Assembly (NCBI RefSeq): GCF_035610345.1
Contig: NZ_CP141212.1
Span: 2,645,001 to 2,709,000, forward strand
Reading direction: 5' to 3'
Source: Sinorhizobium meliloti
Lineage (GTDB): Bacteria; Pseudomonadota; Alphaproteobacteria; Rhizobiales; Rhizobiaceae
DNA length: 64,000 nucleotides
Under the pieces are notes generated by a model. That model had not been told where the DNA came from, searched no databases, and saw only the letters and a list, made by a program, of their open reading frames with translations. Of this stretch, positions 57,704-64,000 are shown one piece after another. A program made the translations under genes and the position numbers. The first letter of the stretch is position 1; each line of letters begins with the position of its first letter.

Positions 57704-58468
57704 CTACGGCGCTTTCGTTGCCCGACTGCGCGTGCTGGGCACGCCCCGCGGAGCCAGCACCGGGACGAAGACGCGGCGCGAGGCGCGTGCGGCCACCGGC
57801 AGGCCCTGATAAAGCCGCTTCTGCGCCTCGACGATGATCACCCCCGAAAAGACCGGCCAGAGCGATCGGCCGAACCGTTCCAGACCGTGGCGCAGCCGAA
57901 GTGCAAGCTTGCGCTTCGAGGGCGGAAAGAAGAGCGCCTCCGTCGTGGCGCCGGGCGTGAAGTTGGTCTCGCGCAAGAGCGCCGTCAACTGGCCGCGGGA
58001 ATAGGGCCGCCCCGAGCCGAAGGGCGTGTGCTCCATCTGTGCCCAGACGCCGCGGCGATTCGGTACCACGATGATCAGACGTCCGCCGGGCGCCAGCACG
58101 CGCCAGATCTCCTTCATCGTTTCGCGCGGGCTTTCGGCAAATTCCAGGGAATGGACCATCAATACGCGATCGATCGAGGCATCGGGCAGCGGCAATTCCT
58201 CGTCGAAGACCAGTGCCGTCGAGGACAGGTCTGCGACCGGCCAGTTCACCGCACCCTGCCCGGCCGGCATGAAGGCGAAGGTCCGCTCCGTATCGGCACG
58301 GAAGCGCTCGAGATAGGGCACCGCATAGCCGAGCCCAAGGAGCCTTTCCTCGGGCAGGCGTGCCCAGATGGAAGCAAGGGCTGAGCTGACCGACTGTTCC
58401 GCCATGCGGCCGAGCTCGGAGTGATAGAATTGGCGGAGATCGACGATATCGGTGTGCATGGGCAACAT
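57704..58468 (-). CDS. Class I SAM-dependent methyltransferase
   Basis: About 254 residues. [13 protein letters not shown] takes the place of the SAM glycine loop, then [22 protein letters not shown] and [22 protein letters not shown] match Methyltransf_11 enzymes. The group is conserved beside gloB in Rhizobiales; substrate unknown. Start ATG 58468 with GGAG 8 bases upstream; a second ATG is three codons on. Divergent from gloB, with 100 bases between. Confidence 0.85.
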   Translation of the reverse strand: MLPMHTDIVDLRQFYHSELGRMAEQSVSSALASIWARLPEERLLGLGYAVPYLERFRADTERTFAFMPAGQGAVNWPVADLSSTALVFDEELPLPDASIDRVLMVHSLEFAESPRETMKEIWRVLAPGGRLIIVVPNRRGVWAQMEHTPFGSGRPYSRGQLTALLRETNFTPGATTEALFFPPSKRKLALRLRHGLERFGRSLWPVFSGVIIVEAQKRLYQGLPVAARASRRVFVPVLAPRGVPSTRSRATKAP

Positions 58469-58568
58469 GTTAGACTCCAGGCGGTAGACTTCAAGGCGAG
58501 CCTCGCTACATTCGAACCGGGCGGGATCGCCGCTTTCCGATGCCCCACACCGATCGGAGGACCGAAAC

Positions 58569-59339
58569 ATGGCCGCGCTCGAACTCGATCTCTTTCTCTG
58601 CCGCACCGACAATTACGGTGTACTCCTCCACGACCGGCTTAGCGGCTCTACGGCATCGATCGATGCACCGGAGGAGCGGCCGATCCTCGACGCGCTCGAA
58701 CGGCGCGGATGGCAGTTGACGCATATCCTCACCACGCATCACCACGGTGATCATGTGGCTGCGAATGCCAGCCTGAAGGAACGCTTCGGCCTCACCATCA
58801 TCGGGCCGAAGAACGAAGCGTCGAAGATCCCCGGCATAGACAGATCCGTGGGACATGGCGAACGCTTCGACTTCGCCGGCCATCCGGTCGATGTCATCGA
58901 AACGCCGGGGCACACCTCCGGCCACGTCTGCTACCATTTGCCCGAGGACAGGCTGCTTTTCGCCGCCGATACGCTTTTCGCGCTCGGATGCGGCCGTCTC
59001 TTCGAGGGAACGGCCGAAACGATGTGGCAATCGCTGAGCCGGCTGATGGCGCTTCCCGACGACACGGCCATCTATTTCGGCCATGAATACACCCTTGCCA
59101 ACGCCCATTTCGCCGTCACGGTCGATCCGGAAAATACGGCTTTGAAGGAGCGTGCGGCCGAGATCGAGGAGACCCGCTCAGATGGCGGCTTCACCGCGCC
59201 GACGACGATGGGCCTCGAAAAGCGGACAAACCCGTTCCTGCGCGCCGGCGATCCGAAGATCCGCGCGCTGCTCGGCATGGAAAAGGCGAGCGATGCCGCC
59301 GTCTTCGCGGAAATACGAAAGCGTAAGGACAATTTTTAA
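58569..59339 (+). CDS. gloB: Hydroxyacylglutathione hydrolase (glyoxalase II)
   Basis: Hydrolyses S-lactoylglutathione to lactate and glutathione, the second step of methylglyoxal removal. The 256-residue metallo-beta-lactamase-fold protein has THHHGDH at 56-62, [29 protein letters not shown] and the C-terminal glutathione-binding [12 protein letters not shown]. The DUF985 cupin gene starts on the next base after its stop. GGACCGAAAC precedes the ATG. Confidence 0.95.
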   Translation: MAALELDLFLCRTDNYGVLLHDRLSGSTASIDAPEERPILDALERRGWQLTHILTTHHHGDHVAANASLKERFGLTIIGPKNEASKIPGIDRSVGHGERFDFAGHPVDVIETPGHTSGHVCYHLPEDRLLFAADTLFALGCGRLFEGTAETMWQSLSRLMALPDDTAIYFGHEYTLANAHFAVTVDPENTALKERAAEIEETRSDGGFTAPTTMGLEKRTNPFLRAGDPKIRALLGMEKASDAAVFAEIRKRKDNF

Positions 59340-59780
59340 ATGGCAGCTCGGGACATGACGGCGGCGGCTATCATTGAAACGCTGGGTCTCGCCCGGCACC
59401 CGGAAGGCGGCTGGTACGGGGAGACGTTCCGCGACGCCAATGGTGGCGCGCGTGGCCACTCGACGGCCATCTACTACCTTCTCGAACGGGGCGACCGTTC
59501 GCATTGGCACCGGGTCCACGATGCCGCCGAGGTCTGGCACTACTACGCCGGCGCGCCGCTCGCGCTCAGCATCGCCGAGCCGGGCAGGCCCGCTTCGCAG
59601 ACCCGGCTCGGTCCCGACCTGCTCGGCGGCGAAAGACCGCAACAGGTCGTTCCCGCCGGCTGGTGGCAATCCGCCACTTCGCTTGGGGCGTGGACGCTCG
59701 TCGGTTGCACCGTCGCACCCGGCTTCGACTTCGCCGCCTTCGAAATGGCGCACCCCGATTGGCGGCCGGCCGAGGAGTGA
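59340..59780 (+). CDS. DUF985 cupin protein
   Basis: A 146-residue cupin: IIETLGLARHPEGGWYGETFR, STAIYYLLERGDRSHWHRVHDAAEVWHYYAG with the metal His cluster, and PAGWWQSA. Enzymatic role unknown; fungal and plant relatives have been linked to sugar epimerisation, without proof. The ATG abuts the gloB stop codon, so it is translated by coupling. It ends 3 bases from the convergent transporter gene. Confidence 0.88.
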   Translation: MAARDMTAAAIIETLGLARHPEGGWYGETFRDANGGARGHSTAIYYLLERGDRSHWHRVHDAAEVWHYYAGAPLALSIAEPGRPASQTRLGPDLLGGERPQQVVPAGWWQSATSLGAWTLVGCTVAPGFDFAAFEMAHPDWRPAEE

Positions 59781-59783
59781 GTT

Positions 59784-60671
59784 CTACTCCGCAGGCAGCG
59801 TGGCCCTGCCCTTTCGGAAGATCATATCCTTTGCCGCAAGCACGGCGCCGCCCGTCACCAGCAGGCAGGCAGCCACGATCCGCCAGGACGGCTCGGCAAA
59901 GCCGAACAGAATGAGGATCAGGGTCGAAAGCACCGGCGCCGCATAGCTCGCAACGCCCAGGAACTGGATGTCACCGTTCTTCACGCCGTAGTCCCAGGCA
60001 TAGAAGGCGGCACCGACCGGCAGCAGGCCAAGCCCCGCCACGGCGAGCCACTCGAAGGTGGTTTCAGGCCAGACCGTCGTTTCGAGTCCGAGATGGCAGA
60101 GGAAGGACAGAGCGGACGTCGCAAGGCAGAAACCGGTCACGACATCTGTGGATACCGCATCGAAGCGGCGCGTGATCAGCGAATAGCCGGACCAGGTAAA
60201 GGCGCAGAGGAATGCTGCGCCGTAACCGAGTGCATAGGCGTCATCGAAGGCGATGCCGTTGCGCGCAACGATCAGGATCGTTCCGACGAGCCCCGCAAGG
60301 GCGCCTGCAACATGGTGCCAGCGAAGCTTCTCGCCCGGCAGCAGCGCCGAGCCGACAACGATGAAGAGCGGCCAGAGATAGGCGATGAGCCCCGCCTCCA
60401 CGGCCGGCGCATTGCGAAGCGCCGTGAAATAAAGAAAGTGGTAGCCGAAGAGGCCGGCAATGCCGATGATCCACACCCTTGCCGGCTGCTTCAGAAGTGC
60501 GAGGCGCTCGGGCTTCGACGTCAGGACGGCGATGCCGGGCAGACTGCCTATGAGAAAGCAGACGGCGGAGAGTTGGAACGGCGGCATCTTGCCGGATGCG
60601 GCAGTAAAGAGCGCCAGCAGCGACCACATGAGGATCGCGGTGAAACCGATCAGCGTTGCCTTGAACTTCAT
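59784..60671 (-). CDS. EamA/DMT family transporter
   Basis: A 295-residue inner-membrane protein with ten helices in two EamA repeats (GFTAILMWSLLALFT at the start; YALGYGAAFLCAFTWSGYSLITRR opening the second). It resembles YddG-type aromatic amino acid exporters. Start ATG 60671 (MKFKATLIGFTAIL). Single gene, substrate not proven. Confidence 0.88.
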   Translation of the reverse strand: MKFKATLIGFTAILMWSLLALFTAASGKMPPFQLSAVCFLIGSLPGIAVLTSKPERLALLKQPARVWIIGIAGLFGYHFLYFTALRNAPAVEAGLIAYLWPLFIVVGSALLPGEKLRWHHVAGALAGLVGTILIVARNGIAFDDAYALGYGAAFLCAFTWSGYSLITRRFDAVSTDVVTGFCLATSALSFLCHLGLETTVWPETTFEWLAVAGLGLLPVGAAFYAWDYGVKNGDIQFLGVASYAAPVLSTLILILFGFAEPSWRIVAACLLVTGGAVLAAKDMIFRKGRATLPAE

Positions 60672-60833
60672 TCCCCCCTCCGCGGCCCTGCTGATCAAAC
60701 ATGTAGACTTCGGCGGACGCGGCCGGCACCCCACCGAATCGCACTGATCTATCGCGCTTAGGTGATTCCGGAAAGAGGGAGTGCGATTCTCGGGGCCCCG
60801 TCAGCAAGAGCCCTGGGAATCCCGCCGGCGGGC

Positions 60834-61610
60834 TCAATCGCCGAAGCGCGTCGCCGAAACCGTGACCGCTCCGATCTTCGTCGGTATGCGGGCATAGACC
60901 GGAGCATAGACGTCCACGCCGTTCGCCCTCGCGTACCAGATCTCCATCGTTCCCAGGCGGCGCAGATATTCGACGTCCTCGCGGCCCTTCCGGTACCCCG
61001 CCTTCGGTACGAAGCGGATGCCGCAGACGATCACTTCGCCCTCGAATCCCCTGGTTTTGAAGTTTCGCGTTCCCTTCGGAGACAGTCTTATGTCGAGCCG
61101 GGATTCCCCGTCGAAGATCGGCAGCGTGTTGGGGCAGACCCGGGCTTTTGCCGGAATGAGCAGACCGGAAAGCGGGTCCAGCACATTGCGCATGTCCCGG
61201 CTCGTGACCGGCACCCAGTTCTTCGGCAGTGGATTACGCTTCGGAACCATGCTCGCGCGCACGACATTGCCGTTTCGGAAGCTCACATTGATGGCCCGGC
61301 CCTTCCGGCCGCTGCGGTAGGACATGGAATATTCGCTTGCCCGGAGATGGTCGCGGTCGATTACTCCGGAGACACGCGTCTGCCCCGTGGTGCGGCTGAT
61401 GATATCCACGAGGCCCGCGGAATTCAGGGTTCCCGAAATCGTGTAGCGATTCTTTTCGACCTCGGTGTGGAACGATGCGCGCGCCAAAGGCAGGCCGGCG
61501 AGCGCGATGCTGTAGTCCGTCTGATGCGAGACTTCCGCAGCAAGCGGGGCTGTGGAAAACATCATGGCGGCCAGGAGTGCCGGCGCGCGAAAACCAATGC
61601 ACAACTTCAT
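60834..61610 (-). CDS. DUF3108 domain exported protein
   Basis: A 258-residue exported protein: signal peptide from MKLCIGFRAPALLAAMMF to AAE, then a DUF3108 beta-barrel-like domain with DYSIALAGLPLARASFHTEV near the start and IWYARANGVDVYAPVYARIPTKIG at the end. Function unknown. Start uncertain: ATG 61610, 61625 or 61640, all giving a signal peptide; the longer frame to 61733 runs into a large inverted repeat and is not preferred. Confidence 0.85.
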   Translation of the reverse strand: MKLCIGFRAPALLAAMMFSTAPLAAEVSHQTDYSIALAGLPLARASFHTEVEKNRYTISGTLNSAGLVDIISRTTGQTRVSGVIDRDHLRASEYSMSYRSGRKGRAINVSFRNGNVVRASMVPKRNPLPKNWVPVTSRDMRNVLDPLSGLLIPAKARVCPNTLPIFDGESRLDIRLSPKGTRNFKTRGFEGEVIVCGIRFVPKAGYRKGREDVEYLRRLGTMEIWYARANGVDVYAPVYARIPTKIGAVTVSATRFGD

Positions 61611-61715
61611 GCCCGAAAGCCCCATTCTCTGCTGCATGGCCCTGATACCGGACCGGCTCAAAACTCCATGCAGCGGTTCACAGTGTTTCAGCGACTTGCC
61701 GATCCGAAGACAGCC

Positions 61716-61771
61716 GGCGCATTTATGTCGCAATCCCCCGGAATGCAGGCGGTTTGCGGCATAAATGCGCC
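61716..61771. repeat. 18-bp inverted repeat upstream of the DUF3108 gene and rpmB
   Basis: Arms 61716-61733 and 61754-61771 pair over 18 bases with only one G-U (core CATTTATG / CATAAATG) around a 20-base spacer. No T tract on either side. It could be an operator, a decayed mobile-element end, or an RNA hairpin. Confidence 0.75.
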
Positions 61772-61914
61772 CGCTCGAAATCTGGCGCAGTCCTCATGGA
61801 AAAGATAGCGCATCGGCCGCTCTCTTGGAATGCGTCTTGCGCGCCGGAACGGCCGTGCTTATGAGTGCAGAACAGGCGAAATCGCCCCGATCGCTCGGGA
61901 ATGCAAAGGTTTGA

Positions 61915-61943
61915 CTTGACTGGCGGGCCACCTGTGACTATAG
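61915..61943 (+). promoter_or_regulatory. Sigma-70 promoter of rpmB
   Basis: CTTGAC (61915-61920), 17-base spacer, CTATAG (61938-61943): one base from the Sinorhizobium consensus. Transcription would start near 61950, leaving a leader of about 88 bases. Confidence 0.8.
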
Positions 61944-62037
61944 AACCGCGACTTTCCAATAATGGCCAACAGGAACGCGGCCTGGGCTCTGGGCCCGCTA
62001 CCGCATTGTCCGGCGGCGATAAGAGAATAGGTGTACC

Positions 62038-62328
62038 ATGTCCCGTAGTTGCGAATTGACCGGCAAGGGCGTCCAGTCGGGCAACAATGTCAGCCATGCC
62101 AACAACAAGACCAAGCGCAAGTTCCTGCCGAACCTGTGCAACGTCACGCTGATTTCCGATGCCCTCGGCCAGCGCTTCCGCCTGCGCGTTTCCGCTGCGG
62201 CTCTCCGCTCGGTCGAACACCGCGGCGGTCTCGACGCCTTCCTGCTGAAGGCCGACGAGAACGAGCTCAGCATGCGCGCCCGCCTGCTGCGTCGTCAGAT
62301 CGTGAAGAAGGCTGCCGAAGCCGCCTGA
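62038..62328 (+). CDS. rpmB: Ribosomal protein L28
   Basis: A 96-residue large-subunit protein. [20 protein letters not shown] and [21 protein letters not shown] are the L28 family blocks; the C-terminal basic helix [13 protein letters not shown] is typical of alphaproteobacteria. It has its own strong promoter and terminator. Confidence 0.97.
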   Translation: MSRSCELTGKGVQSGNNVSHANNKTKRKFLPNLCNVTLISDALGQRFRLRVSAAALRSVEHRGGLDAFLLKADENELSMRARLLRRQIVKKAAEAA

Positions 62329-62360
62329 TAGCGCCGGTACTTCTGCCGATATCTTGAAGA

Positions 62361-62390
62361 GGCTTGCGGGTTTACCCGGCAAGCCTTTTT
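62361..62390 (+). terminator. Rho-independent terminator of rpmB
   Basis: GGCTTGCGGG (62361-62370) pairs with CCCGGCAAGCC (62375-62385) with one bulge, followed by five T (62386-62390). Confidence 0.9.
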
Positions 62391-62437
62391 CTCGTGTCGT
62401 CCATCGCCGCGCAAGCACCTGCCTGCGCATCCGTCAA

Positions 62438-62467
62438 CTGGTGGCATAACCCAGGATAAAAAAATGC
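62438..62467 (+). promoter_or_regulatory. Probable preQ1-I riboswitch of yhhQ
   Basis: P1 is CTGG (62438-62441) with CCAG (62451-62454). The loop TGGCATAAC contains GCAT (62444-62447), which pairs with ATGC (62464-62467), the yhhQ start codon, as a pseudoknot; UAAC ends with C62450, the place of the ligand-binding cytosine. An A-rich tail GATAAAAAA lies between. Layout and bases align closely with the 34-nt Thermoanaerobacter tengcongensis preQ1-I aptamer as I recall it. The only ribosome site, AGGA (62453-62456), overlaps the 3' arm of P1. Ligand binding would hide ribosome site and start codon. Confidence 0.72.
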
Positions 62468-63102
62468 TGATCAACCGTACGTTCTACCTTTATGTGACGC
62501 TGATGACCTTCGTGGTCGTGGCGTCGAACTTCCTCGTCCAGTATCCGCTCCCCGGTTCGATCGCCGGGATGCAACTGGGCGACCTCCTGACCTGGGGCGC
62601 CTTCAGCTATCCCTTCGCCTTCCTCGTCACAGACCTGACCAATCGCCAGTTCGGGCCGCGAATCGCGCGCCGCGTCGTCGTTGCCGGCTTCGCGGTCGCC
62701 GTCATACTCTCCGTTCTCGCCGCGACGCCGCGCATCGCGATCGCCTCCGGTTCAGCCTTTCTGGTCGGCCAGCTTCTCGATATCTCGGTCTTCAACCGGC
62801 TCAGGCGCCAGACCTGGTGGCAGGCGCCGCTCGCGGGCTCGCTGATCGGTTCGGCCCTCGATACGGCGATGTTCTTCTCTTTCGCCTTCGCCCCGTTCTT
62901 CGTGTTCTTGGGTGCCAATGACGGCTTTGCGCTGGAAACCGCGCCCGTTCTCGGCCTGCTCAGCGTCGACGCCCCGCGCTGGATTTCCTGGGCGCTCGGC
63001 GATCTCGCGGTCAAGATCCTCTGCGGTATCGTGCTGCTGCTTCCCTATGGCGCGCTGATGAGCGTCGTCAAACCCATGCCGGCCGTAAAAGCAACGGCCT
63101 GA
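62464..63102 (+). CDS. yhhQ: Queuosine precursor transporter
   Basis: A 212-residue inner-membrane protein of the VUT/YhhQ family (COG1738), with six helices: MLINRTFYLYVTLMTFVVVASNF, GDLLTWGAFSYPFAFLVTDLTNRQFG and GQLLDISVFNRLR are family marks. It imports preQ0/preQ1 for queuosine in tRNA. Its start codon sits within the riboswitch pseudoknot. gluQRS at 34.0 kb uses the finished base. Confidence 0.94.
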   Translation: MLINRTFYLYVTLMTFVVVASNFLVQYPLPGSIAGMQLGDLLTWGAFSYPFAFLVTDLTNRQFGPRIARRVVVAGFAVAVILSVLAATPRIAIASGSAFLVGQLLDISVFNRLRRQTWWQAPLAGSLIGSALDTAMFFSFAFAPFFVFLGANDGFALETAPVLGLLSVDAPRWISWALGDLAVKILCGIVLLLPYGALMSVVKPMPAVKATA

Positions 63103-63113
63103 AACCCTCAGAT

Positions 63114-63133
63114 CACTTCCGCATGCGGAAGTG
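63114..63133. repeat. Perfect 20-bp palindrome, family A core
   Basis: CACTTCCGCA followed by its exact reverse complement, then GTGCGTGGTTCAAA as in the right half of the family A first hairpin. It looks like family A with its centre deleted. It lies between the convergent yhhQ and esterase-like genes and may work as a bidirectional terminator. Confidence 0.6.
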
Positions 63134-63175
63134 CGTGGTTCAAAGCATTGGCGCGGCGGGGCATTCGGCCCCGTG

Positions 63176-64000
63176 TCACTTGATCAGCCGGAATTCGAGC
63201 ATCAGGTTTCGCTCGAGGATCGAGTGGTTGTCATCCGAGACCAGGATCACCCGGATCTCGCCGTCAGGCCGCGAGATGACGTCGAGCGCCTCCATATTGT
63301 CGATCTGATAGCTCATGTCCGCTTCGAGCATGACGTCGCCGTCGACCACTGCGCCAGGTCGGATGTCCCCCGCGGCGATACGGCGAACACGCATGCCGAG
63401 ACCGGAGGCGAAATTGAATCGCCGCTCGAGGAGAAGCAGGTCGCCATCCGGCAGAAAGGCGCCGTCGGTTACCGAATAGGGATCCGCGCGCACGACCGTG
63501 AAGGCGCCCTTCATCGGCCCCTCCAATATCCCGGCAAAAAGATTGTCCGCCTTGTCGACGCTGCGCTCGGAGACGACCACGGCCGCGCCGCGAAGCGGGC
63601 CGTTCTTCGGCGCAATCGCGATCGTCTCGATGCCGCCATTGCTGCGCAGCTCTTCGACGGAGAACGGCAGGGTCATCTGCCTCAGGGGACGCGCCTCGGC
63701 GAAGCCGGGATAAGGATAGATTTCGATGCGCGGCGACTGCTCGAAGCTGACGATCGCCTGACCTTCGCGTAGCGCCAGCCCTTCGGAATCGACCCGCCAT
63801 TTCTCGAGCTGAGCTTCGCCCGTCGCGTCGGTCATCGGCGTGACCTTGAGATCGGTGAGCCCCTCGAGCCCGCCGGCATCGTCGCGGATGACGGCCCCCT
63901 CGACCCAATGGCCGGTGTCCATCACCGCGACGAAGGACTGGCCGTCCGGCAGAAACCGGATGGCCGACAGTGCACCGAACAACGGGTTGGCCGACGTCAT
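63176..64000 (-). CDS. Esterase-like activity of phytase family protein (cut by window edge)
   Basis: About 274 C-terminal residues of a protein with the esterase-like phytase-type propeller: SAIRFLPDGQSFVAVMDTGHWVEG, DSEGLALREGQAIVSFEQ, GGIETIAIAP, DPYSVTDGAFLPDGDLLLLERRF and DNMEALDVISRPDGEIRVILVSDDN are its repeated blades. The gene goes past the right edge; the ATG at the edge is internal. Such proteins are exported, and the substrate is unknown; phytate use is not shown. Confidence 0.88.
   Translation of the reverse strand: MTSANPLFGALSAIRFLPDGQSFVAVMDTGHWVEGAVIRDDAGGLEGLTDLKVTPMTDATGEAQLEKWRVDSEGLALREGQAIVSFEQSPRIEIYPYPGFAEARPLRQMTLPFSVEELRSNGGIETIAIAPKNGPLRGAAVVVSERSVDKADNLFAGILEGPMKGAFTVVRADPYSVTDGAFLPDGDLLLLERRFNFASGLGMRVRRIAAGDIRPGAVVDGDVMLEADMSYQIDNMEALDVISRPDGEIRVILVSDDNHSILERNLMLEFRLIK

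Larger units (their letters stand above)
61611..62037. other. Divergent region between the DUF3108 gene and rpmB
   Basis: Contains an 18-bp inverted repeat (61716-61771) and the rpmB promoter (61915-61943), both listed separately. No coding frame is supported. The part between is without visible structure. Confidence 0.6.

Overview
This window is a gene-dense (about 63% G+C by eye) piece of a circular-chromosome-type backbone from an alphaproteobacterium of the order Rhizobiales. Protein sequences and lengths (ArgJ 413 aa, UbiG 248 aa, LysC 424 aa, EI-Ntr 755 aa, HisC 368 aa), CTTGAC-N17-CTATA(G/T)-type promoters and two families of intergenic palindromes all point to Sinorhizobium/Ensifer; that assignment is from memory of the families, not from a search. 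There is no insertion sequence, prophage, CRISPR array, rRNA operon or obvious genomic island. One tRNA gene (Leu-CAA) is present. Both ends cut a gene: an M23 peptidase at the left and an esterase-like phytase-family protein at the right.

Layout. 1-20.6 kb: M23 peptidase; then mostly minus-strand housekeeping genes: clpB, a DUF4167 gene, the ptsP-prfA-prmC operon, lysC; a short plus-strand set (RibD/DHFR-like, DoxX, ubiG); the minus-strand operon comF-like, grxC, nitrilase-like, DUF1178; a plus-strand methyltransferase; a Flp pilin gene of 57 codons with a small membrane partner; and the minus operon PpiC-type isomerase, argJ, GNAT, mutT. 20.9-31.3 kb: secA, a CmlA/FloR-type phenicol exporter with its own leader, a polysaccharide flippase with an acetyltransferase-like partner, an acyl-CoA synthetase and a sulfatase. 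31.7-38.5 kb: tRNA-Leu, dsbB-like, HNH protein, AlkA-type glycosylase, gluQRS, YihY protein, and the plus-strand run SDR, HIG1-domain protein, cobalamin adenosyltransferase, rhomboid protease. 38.8-48.2 kb: etfB-etfA, hbd, tlpA/argH divergent pair, an LptM-like lipoprotein with lysA, and a large TIGR02302 protein. 48.3-64 kb: a CpdR-type response regulator, hpt, ftsE-ftsX, a DUF218 protein, plsC, ChaC-like protein, DUF2125, hisC-tyrC, a methyltransferase, gloB and a DUF985 cupin, an EamA transporter, DUF3108, rpmB, yhhQ and the cut esterase-like gene.

The genes serve amino-acid synthesis (lysC, lysA, argJ, argH, hisC, tyrC), protein quality control and translation (clpB, prfA-prmC, secA, rpmB, gluQRS), envelope and division (ftsEX, plsC, LptM-like, M23, flippase), redox (grxC, dsbB-like, tlpA, etfAB) and cell-cycle proteolysis (cpdR). 

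The most interesting signals are regulatory and lie between genes. (1) Upstream of the FloR-type exporter is a 9-codon leader ORF with a good ribosome site, aligned to the CmlA leader peptide as I remember it, followed by four RNA segments that can pair 1:2, 2:3 and 3:4, with segment 4 covering the exporter's ribosome-binding region: a complete translational attenuator. (2) The start codon of yhhQ, a queuosine-precursor transporter, lies in the pseudoknot arm of a 30-nt sequence that matches the preQ1-I riboswitch architecture. (3) Two palindrome families divide by position: one sits upstream of genes, the other at gene 3' ends, where its terminal TAGAGC supplies stop codons. (4) A TTAA-N7-TTAA CtrA box lies upstream of ftsEX, and an 18-bp inverted repeat lies upstream of rpmB.
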